Source of the DNA: Xestospongia bergquistia
Lineage: Eukaryota; Porifera; Demospongiae; Haplosclerida; Petrosiidae
DNA: 64,000 nucleotides
Direction of reading: 5' to 3'
NCBI GenBank assembly: GCA_963965975.1
Contig: OZ014419.1
Location: 620,001 to 684,000, forward strand
Shown one piece after another: positions 13,215 to 24,300 of the stretch (position 1 is the stretch's first letter; each line of letters opens with the position of its first letter). Both the position numbers and the translations under genes were made by a program. The notes under the pieces were generated by a model, which made no database searches, was not told where the DNA came from, and saw nothing but the letters and a program-made list of their open reading frames with translations.

Positions 13215-13303
13215 TTTCCTCCACGTGTTGTTAAGTAATTTAGTGGATCACGTGAAAAAAACTTTGCAAACCAGCCACGCCTATAAACAAGGGGCTCTTT
13301 CTG
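13215..13303. promoter_or_regulatory. 89-bp divergent promoter CSTF3 / TIR-SLOG with two CACGTG boxes
   Basis: The 89-bp spacer between divergent ATGs contains CACGTG at 13222-13227 and again at 13249-13254, the latter within the 8-bp palindrome TCACGTGA. E-boxes of this type bind bHLH-zip factors such as USF, MITF/TFEB or Myc in animals. No TATA box is clear, though CTATAAAC sits near 13280. Confidence 0.5.
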
Positions 13304-15688
13304 ATGGCGACTGAAGATTTAATAGCAGTCTACTTAACTAAAGACACCTGCTCTGAGCCATGTCAACAAATTAGTTCTTTATTACTTCCTTCTATTAATC
13401 AACCAGTCAGTGTTCTCCGACAGACAATACTTGCTAAGTGTTCCTCTTTCTTCAGTGAACGACAGTCTTTTGCGTTTGTCACTCCTCGTGGATGGGAAAT
13501 CGATGAAAGTTTGGAACAGACCGTTAAAATTAGCAGTCTCATTAACGAGGAATCGATAGTGAGACTCAGAATGAAATACTCCATGATACGAGTTGGTTTA
13601 GTCTTTGGAGGACAGGCAGTAGGCTTTATTTACCTCGATAGTCTCGCATGTTCGCTGCTCGAGTTACGAAGTATACTACAAGATCAACATCCACATTTGT
13701 TTACTGTTATGACTGATGAGAATGCACTGTTTAAAGATAACAATGGTTGGCCTATTTTAAGCAGTCAAGAAAAACAGTTTAATGTTTTAAATGTTCTTCA
13801 AAGCAATACAATTTATTTGACTAAGTCAATGTTTGTTACACTATCACCAACTCCTTCAGATCACAAAGCAACTCAAGTTTATGGAAAGAGTTTGCAGCAT
13901 GAAGTAAACAAATCTTCACTTGATCAACCCAAAGAACCAGAAAATTCGTCTCAAATGAATGAAATGATTGTTCATAATCCTCTCATTCATCAACCTCGTA
14001 GTCCTGCACAATCGCGAAAGTCTTATCAACCATTGGAAATCATGATTAGTTACGTACATAAAGAATCTGCCAAACATGCTAAATTGTTGAGCACTGAACT
14101 AAACAGGTTGGGCTACTCGGTATTTCTAGATATGGTTCACATCAAGCCAGGTGATGACTGGCAAGATGCTCTCAATGAAGCTGTGTGTAACTGTAATCTT
14201 TTCATACCATTGGTTACTTCACTCTACGGACTAACAGATTGGACCAACAAAGAAGTCAAATTAGCTGATACTCTGTCAAAGTTCATTATTCCTGTCAATT
14301 TCTTGTTGACATGGCCACCTATGTGTTTGGCCATCCAGTTTGCCACCACTCAATACATTTCCATGCATATGAACAACCAGCTGGGGTTAGATGCGTTAGT
14401 GAGTAAAGTTGCTGCAGAAATAGCTGACCAGTACAAGACTATGCAGGCATTAATAAAAGAAAGAGAAGAAGTAATTGAAGAAAGTAAAAATGAAGAGATA
14501 GAAGAAGAGGCACCATCTCCATTGAAAAAAGGGCTAGGATCTAAAGGTTCTCTTCCTCGTTCATTACCTGATATGATTCGTAAATCCATCTTCAAGCCTC
14601 GTATGGGTAAGTCCCTGGTTGTTATTAGTTATCACCCAGCACAATTAGAATGTGTTGAAGCAATAAGAAACCATTTGGAATCACGAGGGTACGATGCTTG
14701 GGCAAGTATGGCTGGAGATGATCTTCAGAAACGTGAAGTCTTTAAGAAGAAAGTCAATACTGCAGGTGTTGTCATTTTTGTTCTCTCTGAAGAATACGCT
14801 ACCAGTCAATCCTGTGAACAGGAAGTGTATTACTGTGAGGGCAGGAAACGTTTGATCCCCGTCGTTGTCAATTCTTTCCAGATTCCTGGATGGCTGTCTA
14901 CGTTGATTGGAACAGATACATTCTTGGATTATCGTGCTACCAACTTTGAGGAGTCACTCCTGGAAGAGGTGGAATGTGCTACTGTACCTGCAAAAGCTGA
15001 AGTCCGTCTACGTAAACTTGTAGAACAGAAGACACAGCTTCATCGTATGTGCTCAGACCTCAAAAAAAATCTACCTAATGGACAATTAGTTTATGTAACT
15101 GGGAGTACCAAAATCTTATATAAAAATACTATAGCTATTTGTCAGAAATTTGGTGAATTATTAGCTCAGCAGATGGACTGTTTCCTAGTCACTGGTGGGT
15201 TTTATGGTGTCGGAGAGACTGTTGGCCAAAGTTTTTACAAAGAACGTCAGAAACTAGGAGGACAAAGTGACAGTGTTATTCACATACATGCCAAGAAAGA
15301 TGCCCAAGATCACTCCATGCAGGCCCAACAAAACCCAGACGGTACATTTCAGGAGATGTCTTATGGCAAAACCTTATTTTACAGTGATAGCGTACGACAA
15401 CGAGAAATGCTGACGCCTAAAGTAATTGATTTATGTATTTTAATTGAAGGAGGACCAGGGGCAGCTTTTGAAGCCCACCAGTTCTCATGGAGTGCACACA
15501 CTGTAATACCTGTTCAAGTGACTGGTGGAGCAGCCAGTGGTAAATTTAATGTTCCTCCTGCCATTTTCATGAAACCAGATCCAGTCCAAGAATCTGATTG
15601 GTCAATACTATCAGATGTAGGTGCTAAACCTGAGGAAATAGCAGTCGCACTTGTGAACATTGTGAATTCTATTAAACCACCTCATTAA
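13304..15688 (+). CDS. Single-exon TIR-TIR-SLOG protein (794 aa)
   Basis: One uninterrupted 794-residue frame in a region where nearly every other gene has many introns. Residues 1-175 look like two beta-grasp (ubiquitin-like or PB1-like) units in tandem. A first TIR domain spans about 244-380: IMISYVHKESAKHAKLL box 1, YSVFLDMVHIKPGDDW, and WTNKEV with Glu317 where SARM1-type TIRs carry the NADase glutamate. An acidic linker (385-410) precedes a second TIR at about 435-555 (LVVISYHPAQLECVEAI; CEQEV with Glu507 or Glu505 at the equivalent site). Residues 594-790 are a Rossmann-like SLOG/LOG-type domain with LVYVTGST (595-602), FLVTGGFYGVGE (627-638) and ILIEGGPGAAFEAHQF (712-727), the Gly-rich nucleotide-binding signatures of that family. 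SLOG domains bind NAD-derived nucleotides in bacterial Thoeris ThsA and occur in TRPM channels. Enzymatic activity here is inference. No signal peptide or membrane segment is seen. Confidence 0.85.
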   Translation: MATEDLIAVYLTKDTCSEPCQQISSLLLPSINQPVSVLRQTILAKCSSFFSERQSFAFVTPRGWEIDESLEQTVKISSLINEESIVRLRMKYSMIRVGLVFGGQAVGFIYLDSLACSLLELRSILQDQHPHLFTVMTDENALFKDNNGWPILSSQEKQFNVLNVLQSNTIYLTKSMFVTLSPTPSDHKATQVYGKSLQHEVNKSSLDQPKEPENSSQMNEMIVHNPLIHQPRSPAQSRKSYQPLEIMISYVHKESAKHAKLLSTELNRLGYSVFLDMVHIKPGDDWQDALNEAVCNCNLFIPLVTSLYGLTDWTNKEVKLADTLSKFIIPVNFLLTWPPMCLAIQFATTQYISMHMNNQLGLDALVSKVAAEIADQYKTMQALIKEREEVIEESKNEEIEEEAPSPLKKGLGSKGSLPRSLPDMIRKSIFKPRMGKSLVVISYHPAQLECVEAIRNHLESRGYDAWASMAGDDLQKREVFKKKVNTAGVVIFVLSEEYATSQSCEQEVYYCEGRKRLIPVVVNSFQIPGWLSTLIGTDTFLDYRATNFEESLLEEVECATVPAKAEVRLRKLVEQKTQLHRMCSDLKKNLPNGQLVYVTGSTKILYKNTIAICQKFGELLAQQMDCFLVTGGFYGVGETVGQSFYKERQKLGGQSDSVIHIHAKKDAQDHSMQAQQNPDGTFQEMSYGKTLFYSDSVRQREMLTPKVIDLCILIEGGPGAAFEAHQFSWSAHTVIPVQVTGGAASGKFNVPPAIFMKPDPVQESDWSILSDVGAKPEEIAVALVNIVNSIKPPH

Positions 15689-15900
15689 GATAATTAATAA
15701 AACAATGTGTGCTTTTTAGATAATTAAATATTTTACTACCTGTTACAATAGTTCATAAATTTTTTGAAGGATAAATGTAGTTATGTTTCCATGACAACCA
15801 ACAAAAAATAAATTTTAACACAAATACAAAAGAGTATACTGAGAAGAAATTGTCTAAAATTTATTACATGCAATATAAATAAAATAATACAATAATGGAA
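15689..15900. terminator. Shared 3' spacer TIR-SLOG / LIN9 with polyadenylation-like signals
   Basis: About 210 bp between convergent stops. AATAAA lies just downstream of the TIR stop (near 15697), and TTTATT-type (reverse AATAAA) sites lie near the LIN9 stop. No gene is seen. Confidence 0.4.
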
Positions 15901-18733
15901 TTAAGACTTTGAACCTTTTGTTCTATGAGGGATTTTAGTTACAGACACTGAAAAAGGATGAAGACTCTCTGATGGGTCCATACCAGATTGGATAAGTGCT
16001 AGCGGTGTTTCTATGTGCTTTTGAAATACTCTAAAAGACAAAACTTATATAACTAGAAGACTTGATAGTTTCACATTGTTGTACTTTACTATAATCTGTT
16101 ATCATAAGGTTTGTTAGTAACCTGTAATTTTCACTGTGGATGTTTGATGCCACTTCATTTATTGAGCTCTGTAATCCTGACAGATCATGTGATCGACCTT
16201 CTTGAGAGAGCATCTACAGAACATACAGAAACAGCATAAATGTTATTTTATCAGTGACAGCTACCTCAACTTGAAGAAGAATACCAGTTAATTTAGCTAT
16301 TAATGTTAAGATTCTTTGATCTTTGACTTCACTAGATACAAAAATTAATGATATAAGACTACATACACAATGTATGGTGTTCACCTTCCTGAAGCACGCA
16401 ATCTGATGTTTGAGAGATCAGTAATGACAGTGGCATGTTCCATACATTCTTGTATACTGGACATAGGTTGAGGCTCATCCTGATACCCAAGCTATATGAG
16501 AGTGGGTATGAGTCTATGCAATTTCAAACTCAACTAACCTCATGGGTATATTTCTTAATTGATTCTGATCTAAGATTAAGTTGCTGTAACAGAAGCAATA
16601 TCATTTAAGTGTAGTTGTTAAAAGATCAACATACTCTATTAATATCATCTAAATCAATCACAATTGTTGCATAGCGTTTTTGGAAGTCAGATGAAAGTGG
16701 AATATGTCTTGCTTGCTGCAGAGAGAGAGAGAGACAGAGAGAGAGAGAGACAGAGAGGAAGGAAATAAGGTGATGGTGTTTTTAGGCCATAGAAATTGAA
16801 TTAAATAAAGGAGGGTTGTGGGTTGATGTATCAACTTGTAGGAGTGGTTATCAGGGCTCTTACCATTTTTTCAGCATCAGTGTTCAAAACAGACAGTCGT
16901 CGTAGTCTGTCCTGTTTTAAACTTAACAACTTAGACATCTGAACCTAAATACAAGAAATCAAAAAAATAATCTCAGTTAACTATCCTTTACAATTTGTCT
17001 TAAGAAGTTAGTTGGAAAACCGCCTAGACTATGAGAATGATGAGGATCATTGATTTTTCGAGAAGCTGGTGATGATGCTAATAGAGGATCAACAACCTGA
17101 AAAGGCAATTCATTATAATAATTACAATAGTTTCCTCTATAATATACCTCTGAGTTAACAGGTAATTTATGTGATTCACTGGTGACCAAAGTAGAAGTTT
17201 GAGGACTAAGTTAGCAATCATGATAACTTTTAATAATATTAATATAATTACATACAGATTAGAAGGAATGGAGAGATGTTGTCTGTTAGTGTGCGTGGCC
17301 TCCAATGAACTAAGACTGATAGATTCAGTGGGAAACATACTCTAAAGATATGACAAATATCTATAATATATACACACTTACGTTTACCTTTATATCAGAA
17401 TCAAGTACCGAGTGTTTCCCTATACCTATAAAGAAATACATCAATTCCTTTACATGTCGTATATAACTGCCTACCATGTTTATCAAATGTGACCCAATAT
17501 TTATGCCCGTCTAAGTCAACAGCTTCAACAGTTCCACTATAGAAACCTTTTTCTTTCTCCGTGTTCAACCAGGCTATAACAATGGCGTTAACTGAGACTA
17601 AGTGGGTGGAGCTTGTTGTGTACCTGTTACTCTTGTACCAACAGTTAATACTGCAGGAACAGTCTCTGGTAGATCACGAAAATTATTAAAATCACTTGTC
17701 GAAAGTTGCTATCAAAATAAACAAGATGAATAGAAAATTGGGAAAGTTCACTGGCTTACCATGCCTTGATGGACTTTGTGTTGAAGCTCTCTTACTTTCT
17801 TTCTTCTCTCAGATAAAATCATTCTCTCTTCTGCAAAAAAGGTTGCTGAGCATCGTCTTGGCTTCCCAATCATTCGTCTAAGGATACGCCATTGAGCTGG
17901 AGTGAGTTGTCGAGTTTTTAAATTAGGAAACATTTCGTCTAAACACTGGCAAAAATCGTTTTCACCTCCAAAGAAGGGCCTAAAAGAGATTATATTTAAA
18001 ACTTAACATTCATGTACATACCGGTCAATATCAGAACAAAACCACTCATAACGACACCACGTAAGTGCTTTGGGTAGACGAAGGAATGTTCTCATTTGTT
18101 TTATCCAAGGTTGTTGAGGGAAACCATCTACACTCTGCAAAAACTATGATATCCAAATATGGTCACATGATATATAGTACCTCTAGCCTCTTGGAACTAT
18201 TGTGGGCTGTACCTCTCCTACTAATACATGTAAAATATGTAATAAAATGTCCAAATTTACCTTCTCTTTGGCATAACAGGAACATCTACCTAACAGAGAC
18301 AGAGTGATGCTTAATACACACATACAAAATTTGTGAGCTTACTTCGTCTCCTTCACTACCATCGCTTGTCCAAACAACTTTCTCATCTTCAGACTGTGTT
18401 TTATAATTCTACAGAGAAGAAACAAAATATTGATCACGTCCTTTAAATGAAATCCCTACATTAAAGCTTTGTTTCAAAGGATCAGCATGGGAATTATATG
18501 TTTTACGCTTCCGTGGAGACACTGCAGTGACATTTCTTCGTCGAGCAGATTCTAATATAAATATATATTTTAATCACTAATATTCTAATATTCTGTCTTT
18601 GTAAATAAAATTAATTAATAACAAGTAACACTTAACCTTTAAGATCAATTAAAACTTCAGCTGCTGGAACTGGCGTATCTAAATAAGTAAAAAGTTTCTC
18701 TCTCACACAATACACAAAATGAAAGCTAGCCAT
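15901..18733 (-). CDS. LIN9: LIN9 / Aly / Mip130, DREAM-MuvB subunit
   Basis: Core MuvB scaffold controlling cell-cycle genes. The DIRP domain is explicit: RLPKALTWCRYEWFCSDIDR, FFGGENDFCQCL, FPNLKTRQLTPAQWRILRRM, IGKPRRCSATFFAEERMILSERR. Downstream exons give a Tudor-like segment (VDLDGHKYWVTFDKHG-type) and the HSLGGFPTNFLRQIVK motif, matching the ETLGGFPVEFLIQV motif of vertebrate LIN9. Coiled-coil helices follow, and the last exon ends PHRTKGSKS then TAA at 15901. N-terminal exons include SARRRNVTAVSPRKRKTYN. The ATG at 18733 (MASFHFVYCV) is the first in this exon, but its frame stays open upstream to a possible acceptor (CCACAGGTAGAACAT). A better start may be the minus-strand ATG at 19099 (MAESSSLASRQLLFDLDG, donor after 19045), 111 bp from the WDR12 start; I could not join it in frame with certainty. 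Confidence 0.92.
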
Positions 18734-19210
18734 TTTATGTTCTACCTGTGGCTATAAATATAACAAAAATAAGCAATTCTACTCTATTATTACACAGCAT
18801 TATCTATTAATTATTGAGCTCTATGTAGCGTCTGTTGATCTACCTACAGACGAGGAAATACTCTCTCGGTGAGATGTTGCTTTTCCTCTCTGGCGTCTCT
18901 TTAGTCACTAGGTTACTAAAGCGTCCACCCCATTTATTCATTCCTTACAAATTCAGCAATGAGATGATAGCATCAGTTAATGACAATCTCAAAATTATAT
19001 TAATTATCATTTTTTGTAATTCTCAATTGCTAATGTCTCCTTACCTCCATCCAGGTCGAAGAGAAGCTGGCGACTTGCCAACGAACTGCTCTCCGCCATT
19101 TTTCATATTCTCCCGGAATGTCAAGGAAACTGATGCGCATGCGTTATTAGAAATTCAAATTTTAAAACGACAACCTTTTAAATTTTTAACATTTACCCAC
19201 GTGTTGAGAT
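18734..19210. promoter_or_regulatory. Divergent spacer LIN9 / WDR12, with candidate LIN9 5' exons and CACGTG
   Basis: On the minus strand an ATG at 19099 in good context opens MAESSSLASRQLLFDLDG and meets a GTAAGG donor. A second minus-strand open stretch at about 18835-18935 reads GMNKWGGRFSNLVTKETPER. These may be LIN9 5' exons. CACGTG lies at 19198-19203, immediately upstream of the WDR12 ATG. The plus-strand frame through 18835-19227 is probably spurious. Confidence 0.45.
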
Positions 19211-21181
19211 ATGGCTGCATCCAGTGAGGAAGTGTTCATACAAGCTTCATTTTACACGAATGAAAAAAGGTAGCAAACCATACATCACAATGTCGTCATG
19301 TTATTACTATTAGAAATGTTGTGAAAGACACATCCTTTTCTCTTCCCCTTTCGGCATCCCGTGATGATCTCACTCAACTCTTATGTCAACTGATCACAGA
19401 AAAAAGTAATCTCCTTTGTGTGCTTTTTAAACTATTTGTTGTTACATTAGCTAAACATGAAGAAACATGTGCTAAAAAGGAGTTTGATTTCTTAATAAAC
19501 AGTACTTTACTTCGTAAAACATTAGGTGATTTGATCAAAGATCTATCAATAACAACAGTAAGTAATGTCAAACGCTTTCTATCCCTTCTTCTTGACCATT
19601 AGGAAAATGTAATAGAGATTGAATATATTGAACGTAACCCTCCACCCTCCTTAGATCAGGAGTTCCCCCATAATGATTGGGTCTCTGCTATTCATTGTAA
19701 TGATCAATAGTGAGTCATTTGTTACTATGGCAACATGCGTAAATACATTTTTGTATAGTATTCTCAGTGGTTGCTATGACTACTATATTAGACTGTGGAA
19801 ACACTCTGGTGATCTGGTTGTTAAATGTCCAGGACATGAAAGAGAAATCACTGATGTTGCTTGGTTACCTCAGTCTTTGTCATATGACAAACAAATGGCA
19901 TTTCTTAGTTCATCACATGATCAGCATGTCCATATTTGGAAGTTAGACTGTGAAACAGATGAGGTAACTTTGGTCCACATTTGTAAAGGCCATAGTCGAT
20001 CTGTTGAAGCGATTGCTGTTAGTCCTACAGGAGAAAAGGTGATCCATAGAGGATTTATTAAACATGTGATATCCATGTAATGAACATGTGTCTCTTATAT
20101 TTAGTTCTGTAGCGGAGGGTATGACAAACACATCAAAATTTGGTCATCAGGTAATATAATACATGTACATTTACATGTAATATTAATTTTGTTTGCACTA
20201 TAAATTCTATAATTAGAGCACATGCCATATGTGTTATTAAGTATGAACATTTATTATAACTATATGTACATGTACTATAATTACATGTATTATAATTACA
20301 TGTACTATATGTACATGTACATGTCATAACTATAGCATTGGATGACAAGACATCAAATGAAGAGTTAGAGGAAGAGAGTCTAGCTAAACGATCTCATTTC
20401 TTATCAAACCACACTTCCAAACCAACCAGTAGGGTATGTACTATTGCTTGTTATGTAATTGAAATAAATATTATCCTCAGGTTCCCATAGCAACTCTTGC
20501 AGGTCACACCCACCCTATTACATGTGTTGTATGGAGTGATGAGAGTGAATTCTTCTCAGCGGGATATGATCATTGTATTAGAATATGGGATGTACCCACG
20601 GGTGTCAATAAAAACACACTGGTATGATAAAATAATGAAGGCATGAAGGTGTTGACATTTTATTTGGTTTTAGAATGGCTCCAAAGTATTTTTGGACATT
20701 GATAAGAAAGGAGATGTGTTAGTCTCTGGTCATACAGACAGACATGTGAGAATATGGGATACCAGAACATCAGGTATTAAATACCAGTAAATCAAGTTTT
20801 GACTTTTTCCTGTCACAATAGCATCAGTCCTTGTCACACGTACTCTTACTTCTCATCACGGTTGGGTTAAAAGAACAAGATGGTCACCAACATCAGAACA
20901 TCAACTTGTCTCTGGTTGCTATGACAACACAGCTAAATTATGGGACATAAGAAGGTAAGTACATAACATTTCCTAGATCTACCTTACTCTAATTATAGCC
21001 CCAAAGTCCCCCTGTATACAATAGCTGCACACGAAGATAAGCTATTATGTTTAGACTGGTCTCTGTCTCAAGTAGGTGGTATAATGGTCATGTGATAATC
21101 ATGTGACAATATACATACGTACAGGTAATAGTAACTGGAGGTGCTGACAACACAATGAGAACTTATAGCTTGAAATATTAA
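19211..21181 (+). CDS. WDR12: WDR12 / Ytm1, PeBoW ribosome-biogenesis WD40 protein
   Basis: Nucleolar component of the PES1-BOP1-WDR12 complex needed for 60S subunit maturation. The start at 19211 (MAASSEEVFIQASFYTNEK) leads into the N-terminal NLE/ubiquitin-like domain (KEFDFLINSTLLRKTLGDLIKD; VIEIEYIERNPPPSLDQEF). Seven WD40 blades follow: DWVSAIHCND, ILSGCYDYYIRLWKHSG, GHEREITDVAWLP, CKGHSRSVEAIAVSPTGEK, GHTHPITCVVWSDESEFFS, SGHTDRHVRIWDTRTS, TSHHGWVKRTRWSPTSEHQLVSGCYDNTAKLWDIRR, AAHEDKLLCLDWS. It ends VTGGADNTMRTYSLKY then TAA. Introns are short, but one near 20150-20335 is packed with ACATGTA palindromes. It converges on the MYO10 gene (186 bp between stops). Confidence 0.94.
20150..20335. 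repeat. ACATGTA palindrome-rich WDR12 intron
   Basis: The intron holds repeated TACATGTA, TGTACATGTA and ACATGTAC units, several of them self-complementary. The same short palindrome recurs elsewhere (about 3720, 3885, 30720, 53190). Function unknown; it may be a simple-sequence cluster. Confidence 0.6.
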
Positions 21182-21366
21182 TTAATTAAAATTATTATTA
21201 ATAATTATTACAAAATAAACTAATAATGATGAATGAAAAAAAGTGACAACCGCTAGAAATATTAAATAGTTTGACTGAATTCATTTTAAATTAAACTATT
21301 ACTTCATTTGACAAAACCTGATGATATGGTTGTTTACAAACACTCGAGAGAGAAATAAATATCTAG

Positions 21367-24300
21367 TTAGTTATTGATGTACGAAATATATGCCTTCATT
21401 AGCTTGGCTATCTCAGCTACCTAGAAACAAAGATATTAAGTTGATATAAAAGTACTACCCTTATGTCACATGACTTACTTTATTAGTCTGAAGGGATATT
21501 GGATTCTGACCTTCAACTACCAACATGTAAATATTTTGAACCGGAGCACCAAAACTAGAAATCCTATACAAGTATTGAGAATATATGATATACATATAAC
21601 CACACCCATTACATTTCGTATGGGAAAAACTTCAAAGGAGTACTTTCTCCTTTATGATAGAAGGACACGCCTCTAGCTCCAACACCGAAAAGTAGATCCC
21701 TTGGAAATCGCTGATCTGGTGTTCCATACTATAAGAGGTCATATGATAATTGCATGATAATCATATGATTACAAACCTCTACTTGGAAGAAAGTGTAGCC
21801 AAAAGCAGGGTTTGACATGACCATCTCCATATACTTCTGTTGTGCTATGGAAGCAGAGACACCCTGTCAAATGATAATCATGTGACATTCATGTGACAAC
21901 ATGTGATTTCATACTCTTAGTCGTTTCCAAAATTCAGTCATTTCAATACGAATCTTTTGCATTTCCACTTGCACAGCTGCTTCCGCTTTCTCCTTATCAC
22001 CAATCTCAGGTAATTTGAACTTCTTACTAAGAGTACCAACGTTCTTGGATCTCAGAGTTTTCTATACAAAATAATTCTATAACACTAGACATCACACAGT
22101 AGTAGTATTACCTGATAATAGGTTTCATGGAGATCACCAGATACCAATACATCCTGATGACTTCTAGCTCGATTTACAATAACAGACAAAGGATATACTT
22201 CATCCACATCTTTACTAGAAGAAGAGAAATAAAGCTAATCTTACCATCTGTTTGATGTCTGTGTATACTTACAGGAATGAACCAGTCTCAAAATCACCCT
22301 GTAACACTTGCATACGCAGTGCTCCCATTTTCAACATGACTTCATGAGCTAGTGGTAATCGACCCATTGCAATATCATCAGCAATCTGAGAATTGAGAAA
22401 AAATTACTAAATTTCTTAGATTGGATTATTGTACAGTTCTATTTCAATGGATAAATATACAAGCTAAAACTAATGCAAGCTGGTTAGGCCGTATGTCACA
22501 TAAACACACCTGTTCAAACATGAAGCTAGCCTCAATACTGTCGTTCGTGACACTCTCGGGATGTATGTAACAAAACAATTTGAAAAAAAGAACTGTTTTC
22601 TTAGGAATACCACCTTGAGGTTTCTTTCTCTCCTCTTCCATTAGCCTATATAGCAAGCAATATATGTCATGTGACAATCATGTGATATGCAGTTTCTACC
22701 TTTCAAATTTAGCAAGCACATCTGCTAGAATAGTTCGGTCATCGATAACACGATATTCACCATCTTGTGCTTCAAAAAGAGCAAAACGATTATTATCACT
22801 TCCAATTTGTAGACCCAAACTTAATTTCTGTACCACCTACAGAGGCAGACAAACAAGATATATACTTACAAAATATATTGTACTTACATCACCAGCTGTT
22901 GTAGCTGTGTTGAGTTCGATATTACAAGCTCCGCCCCCATAACAATATACAACAGCCTTCAAATCTCGACGACCCTGAGTAATTAAAAAATTAACAGCTA
23001 AATGAATGAATGGCTGAATAAATGGACAGCTGTATAATCAAAATATGTGGCTCTTACCAAACACGCAATAACTTCATCTCTTGATGGAATAAAGTCCCTA
23101 AACAAAAATGGACAGATGCTATCATAAATAAAGATGTATCAACTTTGAATATCTGACCTCTTTCTTGTCCTCTCTAAGTTCATATTGCAATATTCTGCAA
23201 ATTTGGCCATCTCTGTGTCTGGATATCTCTCAATTGATCTACAGAATTCACAGGTCATTATACAATTACTAAACCACGCCCACTCACTTCTTTAAATGCA
23301 TTGTCAGATATCGTTTAATGGCTCTCTCTGGTACAAATGTACAACACATACATGCTAGAGTCTAAGAGCAAATACTTCATGTGATTGTAATGTGATTGTC
23401 ATGTGATACCTGCCAACAAGAAAGTACCCCAGGAGTGTCATACTCTTTCTCGTTGAGACCAGAAGTTTGTTTAACCAGCTGACAAAATACCTACACAAGC
23501 ACACATCAATAAAGTATATCAAGAGCAGTCTTCCTTTCTTACCTCTGACTGAAGATCAGAAATATTAAAACAAGTTGATAAAATGTTTTGCACTAACTTT
23601 ATTGGGTCAGCTAGCGTCTCTTGTGAGAGCAGATTATTAAATATTTTAACAGCCTCTTGATGACGTGTTCCATACTCCATGTCTTTTTCCTCTGTGTAGT
23701 GGTAACCATGGCAATTATCAATGAATTTATAATAAGTCATATAACCATAGTGATATTCAATGAATAAATTACTAGTCCTCACTTGGTAATTTAGGTTTCC
23801 CATAAGGGAGGGCTAATAGAGGTGACTTAATAGGTTCATTTGTACGTAATAAAATCTTATGTCGGCCATAGATATTGTCCCAATCTGGTTGGCGGGATTT
23901 CTGGTAGGAAAATGTAATATTAATTGTACAATAGTAATATGTTTACATACTATAATCTCCAATACCAGACGTTCTGTCATAGTTTGAATGGGCATGCAGC
24001 TGTCAATGGCCTATTGAATAAGTATTATATGACAGTCACATGAATAACACATGACCTACATATTGCAATGAAACAATCCATTCATTTGCTTCATCAGCAG
24101 TTTTAGCTGTGAGGAAATATGTCGTTTTGCGGCTATGTAACCGAAATGTGTAATGACCTAAATACTAACATTAGAAAACAAGTTTGACTAGTTACAAACG
24201 GGTCTGACCAGTTTCTTTGACTTCGTCATCATCATATGGATCAATGGCGCAGAGACAGTTCAGCAAAATAGTACCGGACACAGGTTGTCGTGTATCATCT

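Noticed and set aside
18835..19227. Plus-strand 130-aa frame upstream of WDR12
   Set aside because: No domain, overlaps the WDR12 start in another frame and lies over likely LIN9 5' exons on the other strand.
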